64,000 nucleotides of DNA from Pseudidiomarina insulisalsae (GCF_003987065.1 NZ_PIPY01000007.1:140992-204991); one strand, 5' to 3'. Shown: positions 8,794-18,258, counted from the stretch's first letter. Notes: generated by a model not told the origin, from the sequence alone. Numbers and translations: made by a program.

Positions 8794-9417
8794 ATGTTCA
8801 AAAACATTAAGCATGATTTCGTTGAAAAACGCGTGGGGTGGCTGGCGATCTTTACGGTCCTCACCATCTCAATTGGTGGTTTGGTAGAGATTACGCCGTT
8901 ATTATTCCAGAAGCAGACCAACGCACCGGTCGTTGGTCTTGAGCCCTACACTGCGCTCGAACTCGAAGGCCGTGATATCTATATCCGGGAAGGCTGCAAT
9001 GTCTGTCACAGTCAGATGATACGCCCATTCCGTGCTGAAACCGAGCGCTACGGGCATTACTCACTGGCCGGTGAACATGTGTGGGAACGCCCATTCCTGT
9101 GGGGGTCAAAGCGTACCGGCCCTGATCTTGCGCGGGTCGGTGGTCGCTACAGCGATGAGTGGCATTACGTTCACTTGATGAATCCACGTGATGTAGTGCC
9201 TGAATCCAACATGCCCGGTTATCCATGGTTAGCGGAAAACACCCTTGATGGTGAGTATACAGCGAAGAAAATGGAAGTCTATCGTCAGTACGGCGTGCCC
9301 TACACTGATGAAGATATCGCTGGAGCAAAAGAGGCAGTAGCAGGCAAGCGAGAAGTCGATGCCTTGATTGCTTACCTACAATCATTGGGAACCGCTTTGC
9401 AACAACAGGCCAACTAA
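8794..9417 (+). CDS. ccoO: Cytochrome c oxidase, cbb3-type, subunit II (monoheme cytochrome c)
   Basis: 207 aa. There is one N-terminal membrane anchor (about residues 16-35) and a periplasmic cytochrome c domain. Heme is bound at CNVCH (Cys68, Cys71, His72); a distal methionine candidate lies in ESNMPGYPW. It relays electrons from CcoP to CcoN. AAGGAG at 8780-8785 is the ribosome-binding site. The stop is 1 nt before the ccoQ start. Confidence 0.97.
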   Translation: MFKNIKHDFVEKRVGWLAIFTVLTISIGGLVEITPLLFQKQTNAPVVGLEPYTALELEGRDIYIREGCNVCHSQMIRPFRAETERYGHYSLAGEHVWERPFLWGSKRTGPDLARVGGRYSDEWHYVHLMNPRDVVPESNMPGYPWLAENTLDGEYTAKKMEVYRQYGVPYTDEDIAGAKEAVAGKREVDALIAYLQSLGTALQQQAN

Positions 9418-9418
9418 G

Positions 9419-9610
9419 ATGGATTACATCACCTGGCGAAGTATTTACACAGTTATCGTTTTTGTATTGTTCATTGGCATTGCGCTGTGGGCTTTTAGCA
9501 GAAAGCGTAAAAAGCAATTCGATGAGGCCGCGAAGTCGATCTTTGAAGAAGACGAACTGAGCAGCACAAAGCAAGACAATACTAAACAGGAGTCGAAGAA
9601 TAATGAGTAG
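9419..9610 (+). CDS. ccoQ: Cytochrome c oxidase, cbb3-type, small subunit
   Basis: 63 aa from the ATG at 9419 (MDYITWRSIYTVIVF...). It has a single TM helix (about residues 10-27), then a basic RKRKK turn and an acidic, polar tail, as in CcoQ proteins that stabilise the cbb3 complex. A longer in-frame ORF begins upstream inside ccoO, but the conserved MDYITWR start right after the ccoO stop is the expected one. Its 3' end overlaps ccoP by 8 nt. Confidence 0.9.
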   Translation: MDYITWRSIYTVIVFVLFIGIALWAFSRKRKKQFDEAAKSIFEEDELSSTKQDNTKQESKNNE

Positions 9611-10553
9611 CTTCTGGAGTGCATGGATTATCGTCCTGACCCTTGCGTTTTTAGTCTTTATCATTTGGCTATTACGCTGGAACATGAGTAACTACACCGG
9701 AATTAAAGAAGGTGAGCTCATGGATCACGATTTCGACAACATCGTCGAAATCAACAACCCGTTACCGCGCTGGTGGATGATTCTGTTTTGGGTCACCATT
9801 GTCTGGGGCTTTTTCTACCTTGCCTTATTCCCGGGCCTGGGCAGTTTCCAGGGCCTGTTAGGCTGGAGCAGTTCGAACCAGAACGTGCGCTCGCTGGAGC
9901 AATCCCGCGAAGCCACGCAAGAGCGACTTGATGCCGGCCTCATCGTGCAGTACGACAGGGAGATGCGTGCGGCAGAAGCCGAGTACGGTCCGGTTTTCGA
10001 AGCTTTGTCGCAACGCCCTATTCCGGAACTTGCCAAAGACGAAGAAGCGGTCGAGATCGGTCAGCGTTTGTTCCTGCAAAACTGCGCGCAGTGCCACGGC
10101 TCAAATGCTATGGGTGGCAAAGGCTTCCCTAACCTGACCGATGACGCCTGGTTATATGGTGGCTCTCCGGAGGCCATCAAGACCACCTTGCTCGAAGGTC
10201 GTCGCGGCCAAATGCCAGCCTTTAGCGGCCAGTTCAATGATCAGGAGATCACTGAACTTGCAACTTATGTACTGAGCTTAAGTGGCCGTAAAGTCGACCC
10301 TGAGCTGGCTTCAGCTGGTAAACAGAAGTTTGCCGTCTGTTCAGCCTGTCACGGTGCGGACGGTAAAGGTAATCAGCAACTTGGAGCGCCTAATCTGACT
10401 GATAACATCTGGTTATATGGTGGCTCGCAGGCGGCAATTGAAGAAACCCTTCAAAACGGACGCCAGGGTGTGATGCCTGCCTGGGAAAATATCTTGGGTG
10501 AGGACAAAATACACGTCATTAGCGCCTATGTTTACGGGCTTTCAAACGAGTAG
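9603..10553 (+). CDS. ccoP: Cytochrome c oxidase, cbb3-type, subunit III (diheme cytochrome c)
   Basis: 316 aa. An N-terminal two-helix membrane part (about residues 5-22 and 58-80, with RWWMILFWVTIVWGFFY) is followed by two cytochrome c domains with heme sites CAQCH (Cys161, Cys164, His165) and CSACH (Cys246, Cys249, His250). It accepts electrons from soluble or membrane cytochromes and passes them to CcoO. It ends the ccoNOQP transcription unit and is followed at once by a strong terminator. Confidence 0.97.
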   Translation: MSSFWSAWIIVLTLAFLVFIIWLLRWNMSNYTGIKEGELMDHDFDNIVEINNPLPRWWMILFWVTIVWGFFYLALFPGLGSFQGLLGWSSSNQNVRSLEQSREATQERLDAGLIVQYDREMRAAEAEYGPVFEALSQRPIPELAKDEEAVEIGQRLFLQNCAQCHGSNAMGGKGFPNLTDDAWLYGGSPEAIKTTLLEGRRGQMPAFSGQFNDQEITELATYVLSLSGRKVDPELASAGKQKFAVCSACHGADGKGNQQLGAPNLTDNIWLYGGSQAAIEETLQNGRQGVMPAWENILGEDKIHVISAYVYGLSNE

Positions 10554-10557
10554 AATG

Positions 10558-10583
10558 AAAACCCCGCGCTCGCGGGGTTTTTT
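10558..10583 (+). terminator. Intrinsic terminator after ccoP
   Basis: AAAACCCCGCG (10558-10568), a very short loop, CGCGGGGTTTT (10571-10581), six T in all (10578-10583). It lies 5 nt after the ccoP stop and only 33 nt before the ccoH start, so the assembly genes are at least partly uncoupled from the structural genes. Confidence 0.9.
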
Positions 10584-10616
10584 ATAAGTACAAATGTAAT
10601 TGTGAGGTAATAAGTG

Positions 10617-11123
10617 ATGGAGAAACCCTGGTATAAGCAGTTCTGGCCTTGGTTTTTGATGTGTATTCCGTTTTCCGTGATCATTGCCATGATCATCACG
10701 CTAAGCATTGCCTCACGTTACGGTGATAATCCGATGGTCGTCGATGACTATTATAAGAAAGGCCGCGGTATTAATGCTCAGGTTGAAAAAGTTCAGGAAG
10801 CGCAAAAACGTGGAATAAGTTTTAGTTTCCGGCAACAGGACACAAATATTCTATTGGCATACGAAAGTGGCGCGCCCGCTGAGCTGACCGCGCTAAATAT
10901 GCATTTTTACCATACCACGCTTGCCGAGAAAGACTTTTCGCTGGTGCTGACGGCGGACGCCAATGGCGTCTTCCGTGGTACCTTGCCTGCTGACGCGCTT
11001 GCCCATGAAGGCAAATGGACGGTGACCATTACGCCTTTCGACGGCAGTTGGCGTCTCAGTCAACAAATTCAGTTACCCAGTTATCGCAAGCTCATTTTAG
11101 AGCCGTTAACTTACGGCGTATAA
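10617..11123 (+). CDS. ccoH: cbb3 oxidase assembly protein CcoH/FixH
   Basis: 168 aa from ATG 10617 (a GTG at 10614 is an alternative start; GAGG at 10604-10607 serves either). It has one TM helix (about residues 13-33) preceded by the family signature PWYKQFWPWFL and followed by NPMVVDDYYKKGRGIN, a hallmark of FixH. The periplasmic part is a beta-rich domain. FixH/CcoH proteins are needed for cbb3 maturation and associate with the oxidase. The next gene, ccoI, starts 1 nt after its stop. Confidence 0.93.
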   Translation: MEKPWYKQFWPWFLMCIPFSVIIAMIITLSIASRYGDNPMVVDDYYKKGRGINAQVEKVQEAQKRGISFSFRQQDTNILLAYESGAPAELTALNMHFYHTTLAEKDFSLVLTADANGVFRGTLPADALAHEGKWTVTITPFDGSWRLSQQIQLPSYRKLILEPLTYGV

Positions 11124-11124
11124 C

Positions 11125-13581
11125 ATGGCTAAGGAGCTGCCGCAGCCGCCCGCGGGTCATTGTTTTCACTGTTTACAGCCGCTTCCTGCCAATGGCGGCT
11201 ATACGGTGACAGTGGGCGACGCACCACGACAGGTCTGCTGCTACGGCTGCCAGGCGGTTGCCCAGACCATTGAACAACAAGGGCTACGGCATTTTTATCA
11301 GTTCCGTGATACCAGCAATCCCTTGCAAATTCCCTTATTACCCGAAGAACTCCAGCAACTCGAAGCCTATGATCAGCACGAGCTGCAACAACAATTTACC
11401 CAGACCGAAGCTGACGGTCAGCGCAGCACCACTTTATCCGTCGAGGGCATGACCTGCGCCGCGTGCGCCTGGCTGATTGAACAGCAATTACAACGTCTCG
11501 CCGGCGTCAGTGGTGCCCGCGTCAACGCCACCACCGAACGTGTCAGTATCAGTTGGGAGCCCGACAAGGTGAAATTAAGCACCTTGCTGCAGGAAATTGC
11601 GGGACTGGGTTACCGCGCATTGCCGTTCCAGGCGGCCACGCAGGAGCAGGATTTTAAACGTCGCCGTCGCTATTTCGTCCGGCGCATCGGTATAGCTGGT
11701 CTGGCAACCATGCAAGTGATGATGATCGCCATCGCGCTTTATTTCGGTATGGTCGATGAGCTGGACGATAATTTACGCCAGTTTTTCTGGTGGATCAGCC
11801 TGCTGTTTGCCACACCGGTTTTACTTTACAGCGCGCAGCCCTTTTACCTGTCCGCGCTGCGCAGTATTCAGGCCCGCCAACTTAACATGGACGTGCCAGT
11901 CAGTCTCGCTCTACTCAGTGCCTACGGGGCCAGCGCCTATGCTACGGTGATCAATCATGGAGAGGTTTATTTTGAGTCGGTGAGTATGTTCACCTTTTTG
12001 CTGTTAGTTGGCCGCTACCTCGAGTTACTGGCGAAACAGCGCGCGGTGGCGACCGCGGCCAACCTGGTGAAATTACTTCCGGCAACTGCACAACGCGAGA
12101 TCGCCAATGGCGAGTATGAGTCGGTCGCCGTCAATCAACTACTGGTCAATGATGTGGTCCAGGTACTTGCCGGGCAGACGTTACCCGCCGATGGTGAGTT
12201 ACTGACTAATGAGGCGGAAATTAACGAAAGTATGCTCACTGGTGAAAGCCTGCCGGTGCTGCATCAGCAAGGGGATCGCGTCCTCGCGGGCACGCTGAAC
12301 CAGAGTCAACCGATTCGGGTGCGGGTTGCCGCCATTCAGCAAGGTACGGTAATGGCTCAGATTGCCGCGTTACAGGATCAGGCACTGGCCAACAAACCCA
12401 AGCTGGCCGAGCGCGCCGAGCATCTGGCAAACCAGTTTGTTCAGCAGCTGCTGATACTTGCCGCGGGTACTTTTCTGGTCTGGTCATTTATTGACCCGAG
12501 TGAGGCTTTTTGGGTCACTCTGGCAGTGTTAGTCGCAACCTGCCCCTGCGCACTTGCGCTGGCAGCACCGACCGCTGTGACCGGCGTGATTCATCGGCTA
12601 AACCGCTACGGTGTGGTGTTGCGCACTACTGACAGTATCGAAACGTTGCGTGACGTAAAAACCATTGTGGTTGATAAAACCGGCACTCTCACCAGCGGCC
12701 AGTTCAGTATTGCGCACAGCAGCTATCCTGACGACGACGCGACGCAGGCCGACGCGCTCGCGGTGGCGCTCGAACGACATTCCGAGCATCCGCTGGCAGT
12801 GCCCTTTAAAAGCATGAATGTGCTACATCCGGCTCAGCTTTCTGCGGTACAGGTACATACCGGAGCTGGCATCAGCGCGCTTTGGCATGGTCCTGAGGGG
12901 AACCAGCAAGTGCGTATCGGTGCGCCGAGGTTTATTGCTGACTGGCACCCGCAGCTCGCTTATGCAGAAGCCGACGCCAATGTGGTGTTAGCCACTGAAA
13001 CACAAATATTGGCCTATTATGTAGTGCGGGACAGCATCCGCGCAGATGCCGCCAGTACCCTGGCCGCTTTACGGGCACAAAATTTCGATATCATTATGCT
13101 CACCGGCGACAAACAAAGTAATGCCGATGCCATTGCTACTGAACTTGGCATCACCCGTGTGGTGGCTGAATGTCTGCCCAGCGATAAACTTGCATTCGTA
13201 CAGCAGCAACAACGCCAGGGCCCGGTGTTGATGATTGGTGACGGCATTAATGACGGACCGGTACTGGCGCAGGCTGATGTCTCTATGACTTTTGGTCAGG
13301 CTGCGGATTTAGCACGCCAGGCCGCCGATGTTGTCGCCATGCGTAATGACTTCGCCGCGGTCGGGCATTTACTGAGTGCTACCGCCAAAAGCCGTCGTAT
13401 TTTAAAACAAAATATCAGTTGGGCCCTGCTCTACAACCTGGGCATTATTCCAATCGCTGTGCTGGGCTGGGTCACACCTTATATTGCCGCTATTGGCATG
13501 TCGCTCAGCTCGTTGTTAGTTTTGGCCAACTCGCTTAGACTTTATCGGCAACCTAAAGAAACTTCAGCAACGACGAGGTGA
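11125..13581 (+). CDS. ccoI: Copper-exporting P1B-type ATPase for cbb3 assembly
   Basis: 818 aa. It opens with a CxxC metal-binding domain (CFHC...CCYGC) typical of CcoI/FixI, then an HMA domain with GMTCAAC, eight TM helices, the TGES actuator motif, the intramembrane copper site CPC (TCPCALAL), the phosphorylation motif DKTGTLT, an HSEHPLA motif and GDGINDGPVLA. It pumps Cu(I) across the inner membrane for insertion into the oxidase. The stop overlaps the ccoS region (GTGA/TGA), so translation is coupled. Confidence 0.95.
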   Translation: MAKELPQPPAGHCFHCLQPLPANGGYTVTVGDAPRQVCCYGCQAVAQTIEQQGLRHFYQFRDTSNPLQIPLLPEELQQLEAYDQHELQQQFTQTEADGQRSTTLSVEGMTCAACAWLIEQQLQRLAGVSGARVNATTERVSISWEPDKVKLSTLLQEIAGLGYRALPFQAATQEQDFKRRRRYFVRRIGIAGLATMQVMMIAIALYFGMVDELDDNLRQFFWWISLLFATPVLLYSAQPFYLSALRSIQARQLNMDVPVSLALLSAYGASAYATVINHGEVYFESVSMFTFLLLVGRYLELLAKQRAVATAANLVKLLPATAQREIANGEYESVAVNQLLVNDVVQVLAGQTLPADGELLTNEAEINESMLTGESLPVLHQQGDRVLAGTLNQSQPIRVRVAAIQQGTVMAQIAALQDQALANKPKLAERAEHLANQFVQQLLILAAGTFLVWSFIDPSEAFWVTLAVLVATCPCALALAAPTAVTGVIHRLNRYGVVLRTTDSIETLRDVKTIVVDKTGTLTSGQFSIAHSSYPDDDATQADALAVALERHSEHPLAVPFKSMNVLHPAQLSAVQVHTGAGISALWHGPEGNQQVRIGAPRFIADWHPQLAYAEADANVVLATETQILAYYVVRDSIRADAASTLAALRAQNFDIIMLTGDKQSNADAIATELGITRVVAECLPSDKLAFVQQQQRQGPVLMIGDGINDGPVLAQADVSMTFGQAADLARQAADVVAMRNDFAAVGHLLSATAKSRRILKQNISWALLYNLGIIPIAVLGWVTPYIAAIGMSLSSLLVLANSLRLYRQPKETSATTR

Positions 13582-13583
13582 TT

Positions 13584-13805
13584 TTGGAAAGCTTGTATAT
13601 TTTAATTCCCATCGCGATCTTTTTTGTCATCATTGCCGTCGCCATCTTTTTTTGGGCGGTACGTAGTGACCAGTTTGAAGATCTTGAACGGCAAGGCATG
13701 AACGTATTGCTTGATGACGATGATCCTCCGGCCAGCAAGTCGACCTCACAGCCAGCAGCCAAACAGGCTGACAACGCAGACGTAAAACCACGCGATGAAT
13801 CTTGA
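13584..13805 (+). CDS. ccoS: cbb3 oxidase maturation protein CcoS
   Basis: 73 aa if read from TTG 13584. It has a single TM helix (about residues 5-26) and an FFWAVRSDQFEDLERQG motif characteristic of CcoS. A GTG at 13578 overlapping the ccoI stop is an alternative that adds two residues. I prefer TTG because it gives the conserved MESLYILIP opening and has an AGGTGA ribosome-binding site at correct spacing. The C-terminus is polar and acidic. CcoS is needed for cofactor insertion. The 3' end overlaps the next gene by 11 nt. Confidence 0.85.
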   Translation: MESLYILIPIAIFFVIIAVAIFFWAVRSDQFEDLERQGMNVLLDDDDPPASKSTSQPAAKQADNADVKPRDES

Positions 13806-14466
13806 CCTGTTCGCCGCTCTGTTGATGGGCCTGGCCGGTGCCGGGCACTGCCTGATGATGTGCGGAGGACTTGCGGGCGCCCTCCCCGGCGGTCAGGGTC
13901 AACGCCCGGCCCTGCTAATGCTCATTAGTTATAACCTCGGCCGGATAAGCTCGTATATGCTGGCCGGTGCCCTGGTCGGCGCTATTAGTCAGGCCGCGCT
14001 CGGTGGCGTCACTCCTGCTTTGTTGGCCCTGCGCTTTCTCGCTGCCTTTTTTCTCATCGCTTTGGGCTGCTATCTGGGCGGCTGGTGGCTGGGGCTGCAA
14101 CGTTTAGAGCAACTCGGGCGACCGCTCTGGCGTCACCTCGCCCCCCTTGCCGCACGGCTACGCCAACACCACTCGATTTCGGCGCGTTATATTGCTGGTA
14201 TGGTCTGGGGCTGGTTGCCCTGTGGTCTGGTATACAGTGCCCTCAGTTGGGCGGCGCTTAGCGCCTCCGCCACCAGTGGCGCTATTTACATGCTGTTTTT
14301 TGGTCTTGGCACCTTGCCGGCGATGCTCGCGTTTGGCTGGTTCAGTGGCGCGCTGCAGAGCATTCTGAAAGGCCGGGGCTTTCGTCAGGCCATGGGCGTG
14401 CTCATGATTATCTATGGTCTTTGGGTGGCAGTCATCGCCCTGCGTCAGGTACTTGCTATCAACTAA
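13795..14466 (+). CDS. TauE/SafE- or DsbD_2-like membrane protein of the cbb3 assembly cluster
   Basis: 223 aa, about six TM helices. The first helix carries GLAGAGHCLMMCGGLAG, a GHC-x3-CGG motif seen in the small TauE/SafE or cytochrome-biogenesis-like transmembrane proteins found after ccoS in many gammaproteobacteria. A second Cys site (WGWLPCGLVYSALSWAA) fits CcdA-type helices that may handle copper or thiols. Its role in cbb3 or copper delivery is inferred from context. It overlaps ccoS by 11 nt and is the last gene of the unit. Confidence 0.82.
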   Translation: MNLDLFAALLMGLAGAGHCLMMCGGLAGALPGGQGQRPALLMLISYNLGRISSYMLAGALVGAISQAALGGVTPALLALRFLAAFFLIALGCYLGGWWLGLQRLEQLGRPLWRHLAPLAARLRQHHSISARYIAGMVWGWLPCGLVYSALSWAALSASATSGAIYMLFFGLGTLPAMLAFGWFSGALQSILKGRGFRQAMGVLMIIYGLWVAVIALRQVLAIN

Positions 14467-14496
14467 TTGGCCTCACTGCAAAATCCTGACTAAACT
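14467..14496 (+). promoter_or_regulatory. Possible uspE promoter
   Basis: TTGGCC (14467-14472), 18-bp spacer, TAAACT (14491-14496), about 35 nt before the uspE start. It is a moderate match to a sigma-70 promoter found by eye. Confidence 0.35.
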
Positions 14497-14530
14497 GTGG
14501 ATTAATGAATGGCTGGCAATGAGGTAGATC

Positions 14531-15460
14531 ATGTCTTGCGTGAACAATATTTTAGTGGTTCTGGATGCTGACAAACAGCAGCAAAAAGCGCTCAACCGGG
14601 CGTTGCATCTCGCCCGTATCAGTCAGGCAGCAGTGACCATCATGCTGTCCATTTATGACTTCTCCTATGAAATGACCACCATGCTTGCCGCAGAAGAGCG
14701 CAATACCATGCGCGATAGCCTGATTAACGACCGCAAAGTCTGGATCGAAGATCTGCTTGAAGATTACAATACGCGCGAACTGAATATCGATATTAAAGTG
14801 CTCTGGCATAATCGACCTTATGAAGCCATTATTGAGACTGCGATCACGGGTAAACATGACATTATCGTGAAAGCCACGCATCCCCATGAAGGCCTTGCCC
14901 ATCTTATTTTTACTCCCACCGACTGGCATTTACTGCGTAAAGCGCCCTGTCAGGTTCTGTTAGTCAAAGAACACGAATGGCCGGAGCACGGCAAAATACT
15001 TGCAGCTATTCATACCACCGGTGAGAGTGAGCATCATGATAGCCTGAACGCTCGGATTACCGAGGCGGCACAACGTTTTGCCAACTGCTTGCACAGCGAA
15101 GTTCACCTCGTCAATGCCTATCCCGGCGCCCCGGTTACGATTGCTGCCGAAATTCCTGAATTTGACACCGCCAGTTACCGCGAGGTCATTGCCGAAAATC
15201 ATCAAAAAGCTCTCGCTGAACATGCTGAGCGTTTTGGTATTTCTGCAGCTCAGCAACATGTTCGTGAAGGACTGCCGGAACAGGTCATTCCTGAGCTTGC
15301 GAAGGAGCTTGATGCTGAGCTGGTGGTACTGGGTACCATTGGCCGCACCGGCTTCAGCGCTGCGCTACTTGGTAATACCGCCGAACATGTGATCGAACAG
15401 ATCAACTGTGACTTACTGGCAGTAAAACCTGCGGGATTTGAGTCGCCGGTTAAGGTATAA
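14531..15460 (+). CDS. uspE: Tandem universal stress protein UspE
   Basis: 309 aa, two Usp domains in tandem (about residues 1-150 and 155-305), as in UspE of enteric and marine gammaproteobacteria. The second domain keeps a GTIGRTGFSAALLGNTAEHVI nucleotide-loop motif (G-2x-G-9x-G); the first is degenerate (KATHPHEGLAHLIFTPTDWHLL). It is a cytoplasmic stress-tolerance protein. GAGGTAG precedes the ATG. In many relatives fnr/etrA lies directly next to uspE; here only 64 nt separate it from the TauE/SafE-like gene. Confidence 0.93.
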   Translation: MSCVNNILVVLDADKQQQKALNRALHLARISQAAVTIMLSIYDFSYEMTTMLAAEERNTMRDSLINDRKVWIEDLLEDYNTRELNIDIKVLWHNRPYEAIIETAITGKHDIIVKATHPHEGLAHLIFTPTDWHLLRKAPCQVLLVKEHEWPEHGKILAAIHTTGESEHHDSLNARITEAAQRFANCLHSEVHLVNAYPGAPVTIAAEIPEFDTASYREVIAENHQKALAEHAERFGISAAQQHVREGLPEQVIPELAKELDAELVVLGTIGRTGFSAALLGNTAEHVIEQINCDLLAVKPAGFESPVKV

Positions 15461-15520
15461 TCCGCCCGTTATTTTGTTTGCTAATAGCAATCGCAATCGA
15501 ATTTTGGGTGAAAAACGGTA

Positions 15521-16480
15521 ATGAGTGCAGCGAGTTCAGTCGAGCAAGAAAAGAAGCAACGCTATAATTTCAACAAGTTAGAAAAACGCCTACGGCGAAA
15601 TGTGGGCCGCGCCATCGAAGACTTCAACATGATCGAAGATGGCGACAAAGTTATGGTGTGTTTATCAGGCGGCAAAGACAGCTATACCCTGCTGGCTATT
15701 TTGCGTTTCCTGCAGAAAATCGCCCCGGTGAAATTCTCACTGGTCGCCGTTAATCTTGATCAAAAACAACCCGGCTTCCCTGAGCATGTGCTGCCAGCCT
15801 ATCTCGAGCGCGAAGGTGTGGACTATCGCATTATTGAAGAAGACACCTACAGTATTGTTAAAGAGAAGATCCCCGCCGGTAAAACAACCTGCTCACTATG
15901 CTCACGTCTGCGCCGTGGTATTCTCTATCGCGTCGCCAAAGAGCTTGGCGCAACTAAAATCGCTTTGGGCCACCATCGTGATGATATGATCGAAACCTTA
16001 ATGCTGAATATGTTTTACGGCGGCAAAATGAAATCCATGCCAGCCAAGCTAGTCAGTGACAACGGTGAACATGTGGTCATTCGCCCATTGGCCTACGTGC
16101 GTGAGAAAGACATTGAGAAATACGCGCAGTATCAGCAATTCCCGATTATCCCCTGTAACCTTTGTGGCTCGCAGGAGAATTTACAGCGCAAAGTCATTAA
16201 AGATATGTTGCGGCAGTGGGATCGACAGTTCCCCGGCCGTATCGAAAGTATGTTTACTGCCATGCAAAATGTCGTGCCGTCACATTTAGCCGACACCTCG
16301 TTGTTTGACTTCAAAAACATCGCTGCCGATGGCGTGGCAAATGTCGATGGCGATACCGCCTTTGATCACTCGGTGCCGGATACGTTTTTGAATTACCGGG
16401 ACGATAGTGATGAAGAAGCGGCCGCGCATGGCGACCGCTCAGCTAACGGTGTTATTCAGGTGCGGAATCTGAACTCCTAG
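15521..16480 (+). CDS. ttcA: tRNA 2-thiocytidine-32 synthetase TtcA
   Basis: 319 aa. The PP-loop SGGKDS starts at residue 49. Conserved cysteine pairs CSLC (Cys124, Cys127) and CNLC (Cys212, Cys215) bind the [4Fe-4S] cluster used for sulfur transfer to cytidine 32 of some tRNAs. Length and motifs match E. coli TtcA. A TATAAT at 15456-15461, overlapping the uspE stop, may be its -10 element. The 3' end overlaps the convergent Bax-like gene by 29 nt. Confidence 0.96.
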   Translation: MSAASSVEQEKKQRYNFNKLEKRLRRNVGRAIEDFNMIEDGDKVMVCLSGGKDSYTLLAILRFLQKIAPVKFSLVAVNLDQKQPGFPEHVLPAYLEREGVDYRIIEEDTYSIVKEKIPAGKTTCSLCSRLRRGILYRVAKELGATKIALGHHRDDMIETLMLNMFYGGKMKSMPAKLVSDNGEHVVIRPLAYVREKDIEKYAQYQQFPIIPCNLCGSQENLQRKVIKDMLRQWDRQFPGRIESMFTAMQNVVPSHLADTSLFDFKNIAADGVANVDGDTAFDHSVPDTFLNYRDDSDEEAAAHGDRSANGVIQVRNLNS

Positions 16481-17366
16481 CATCCTGATCAGGGAAGCCG
16501 GGCTCAGCAATGGGCCCTTCCTCAGGAATAGGTTGCTCAAGCGCATCGAGAATCATCGGGCGATTAACGCGAATCATCGCATTTAGCTCTTCAACGTAAT
16601 CTTCACCACGCTCCGAATAACTCAGCAGACCCGGGGTTAAATCAAGCGCGCGAATATCACGCCCCCGCTCGCGCTGCTCTGCGCGCAAGGTGCGCAGCTC
16701 AAAATACGCCGGATGGGTATTCAGGTTACGCATATAGCTGGCAATAGAGGCGTTTACCGAATCAAAACTTCGTACTTCATGTCTGGCGTCAGCGCCCCGC
16801 GCTTCGGGCACCAGACCGCAGCCTTCGCTAAAACACCACTGCCCGAACAGGTTCAGTGCCTGCACCGCAAAACGTGAGGTGCCCCAGGCTGATTCATTTG
16901 CGGCCTGCACCAATACCAGGGTTTCCGGCACCTGATCAACGCGACGGAACAGTAAGTCGAACATTTCCTGTGCTGCTTCAGAGGTACCGTCTAAGGTGAA
17001 TTCCACCCGGTACTGTTTGGCCAGATAAGCAAGCCAGCTCTTCTGTTCATGGGTCAATGACTCAGGTCGAAACTGCCACTTGTAATACAAAGCCTCCAGA
17101 CCGTGCCGCTGCTCAGCGATATGCGCGTTTTCAGCCTCAACCAGGGGGGCCAGAAAACCAAAAAAAGCCTGCTTCTTATCCGCTGTCTGCTGGTACTGTG
17201 AAAAGTCCGGCAAAGTTGTAACCCGTGGCGCAGCCGCGGCCATCTCGCCTAGCGTGACCTCATTGTCGTACAGTCGGTGGGGATTGGCCAGGTGCAAAAC
17301 ATTGGGCGCAACTATCGCCGCAGCGACAGCCAAAATAGCTAACATGATGGTTAATGCTCGTAACAT
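16452..17366 (-). CDS. Bax-family glucosaminidase-domain protein
   Basis: 304 aa. It has an N-terminal membrane or signal segment (residues 1-26), a helical linker and, from about residue 130, a glucosaminidase/Bax fold: [35 protein letters not shown] contains the catalytic-type glutamate in ANESAWG. Relatives are GH73-like peptidoglycan hydrolases at the inner membrane or in the periplasm; E. coli Bax is the nearest model. AGGAG precedes the start. It lies 8 nt after the membrane-protein gene at 17375-18166, so the two are probably co-transcribed. The Pro/Glu-rich C-terminal tail is encoded by the overlap with ttcA. Confidence 0.85.
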   Translation of the reverse strand: MLRALTIMLAILAVAAAIVAPNVLHLANPHRLYDNEVTLGEMAAAAPRVTTLPDFSQYQQTADKKQAFFGFLAPLVEAENAHIAEQRHGLEALYYKWQFRPESLTHEQKSWLAYLAKQYRVEFTLDGTSEAAQEMFDLLFRRVDQVPETLVLVQAANESAWGTSRFAVQALNLFGQWCFSEGCGLVPEARGADARHEVRSFDSVNASIASYMRNLNTHPAYFELRTLRAEQRERGRDIRALDLTPGLLSYSERGEDYVEELNAMIRVNRPMILDALEQPIPEEGPIAEPGFPDQDARSSDSAPE

Positions 17367-17374
17367 TGACTCTC

Positions 17375-18166
17375 CTATGAATGATCACCTTCGGTAACAT
17401 CGGTAGTTTTGGATTCAGACTCTGGTACGCCAATGAGGCGATTATAGATGACTCCAATCACATTAAATGTCATGGGGAAGGTAAACAACAAACCTAAGAA
17501 CAAGGGCAACGCACTAATAAAAACAATAATAAAAAGAATGATGTAGATGCCTAACACCACGAACATTTTCTTATTCACTACAATAAATGAAGCAATAATC
17601 GCCCGACTGACGCTCAACCCACGCTCAAGGACCAGAGGAATCGCCAGCAGAAACGCAAATTGGAAATAAAGCGCGGTGGCCAGCATCAGCGCAAAGGCTA
17701 CAGCGCTTTCACCCAAAATAGCAAAATAAAGACCGCTCAGTGCCATCACGATAAAACTTAAAATAAAGGTAATGGCTAGAACTTGTGGTGCGTGCCGGAG
17801 CGCCTCGGCAAAAGTACTCAAACCGGGCTTAGCATCACGCGCATTCTTCAGACCCATCAGCGTCACTACCGCGCTAAACGGAGCCACCAGCAGCATGCTC
17901 AAAAAAGACTGAGCAGCAGTATTGGTCAGGCTTGGTTGTTCCTCCGAGACTGGAAATAACTGCGCCGCAAGCACCGAAACAAAACCATTCACAACCATTA
18001 CGACGACAAATGCGAACAGCATCATTGGCAATGCACGTAAGGTAATGTCCCAGCTGCGTTGAATCACATCACCTACTGATAATGACGCTTCGCCCCGCAA
18101 TGCGGCCGCAAACTGATCCGTTTGCGTGGCTTCTTTTTGCGGTGGGTTCGGTTTTGAGTCCTGCAT
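17375..18166 (-). CDS. Polytopic membrane protein of unknown function
   Basis: 263 aa. A polar N-terminus of about 45 residues precedes six predicted TM segments (about 48-70, 92-112, 130-150, 155-175, 198-218 and 222-242). A mid-protein amphipathic stretch, SWDITLRALPMMLFAF, resembles integral-membrane families such as DUF975 or BPSS1780-like proteins, but I cannot place it. It is upstream of and apparently co-transcribed with the Bax-like hydrolase, so a cell-envelope role is possible but unproven. Confidence 0.7.
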   Translation of the reverse strand: MQDSKPNPPQKEATQTDQFAAALRGEASLSVGDVIQRSWDITLRALPMMLFAFVVVMVVNGFVSVLAAQLFPVSEEQPSLTNTAAQSFLSMLLVAPFSAVVTLMGLKNARDAKPGLSTFAEALRHAPQVLAITFILSFIVMALSGLYFAILGESAVAFALMLATALYFQFAFLLAIPLVLERGLSVSRAIIASFIVVNKKMFVVLGIYIILFIIVFISALPLFLGLLFTFPMTFNVIGVIYNRLIGVPESESKTTDVTEGDHS

Positions 18167-18258
18167 GAGTACTTTTTCCTTTATACTTAACTTATTGTGT
18201 CGGCAGATACATTTGCCATTCTACCATTTTTATTCGTAACAGCGATACTGACACCTTT

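Noticed and set aside
8891..9685. 264-codon open frame antisense to ccoO/ccoQ/ccoP
   Set aside because: The plus-strand genes are unmistakable cytochrome oxidase subunits; the antisense product is Arg/His/Cys-rich with no similarity to any family I know.
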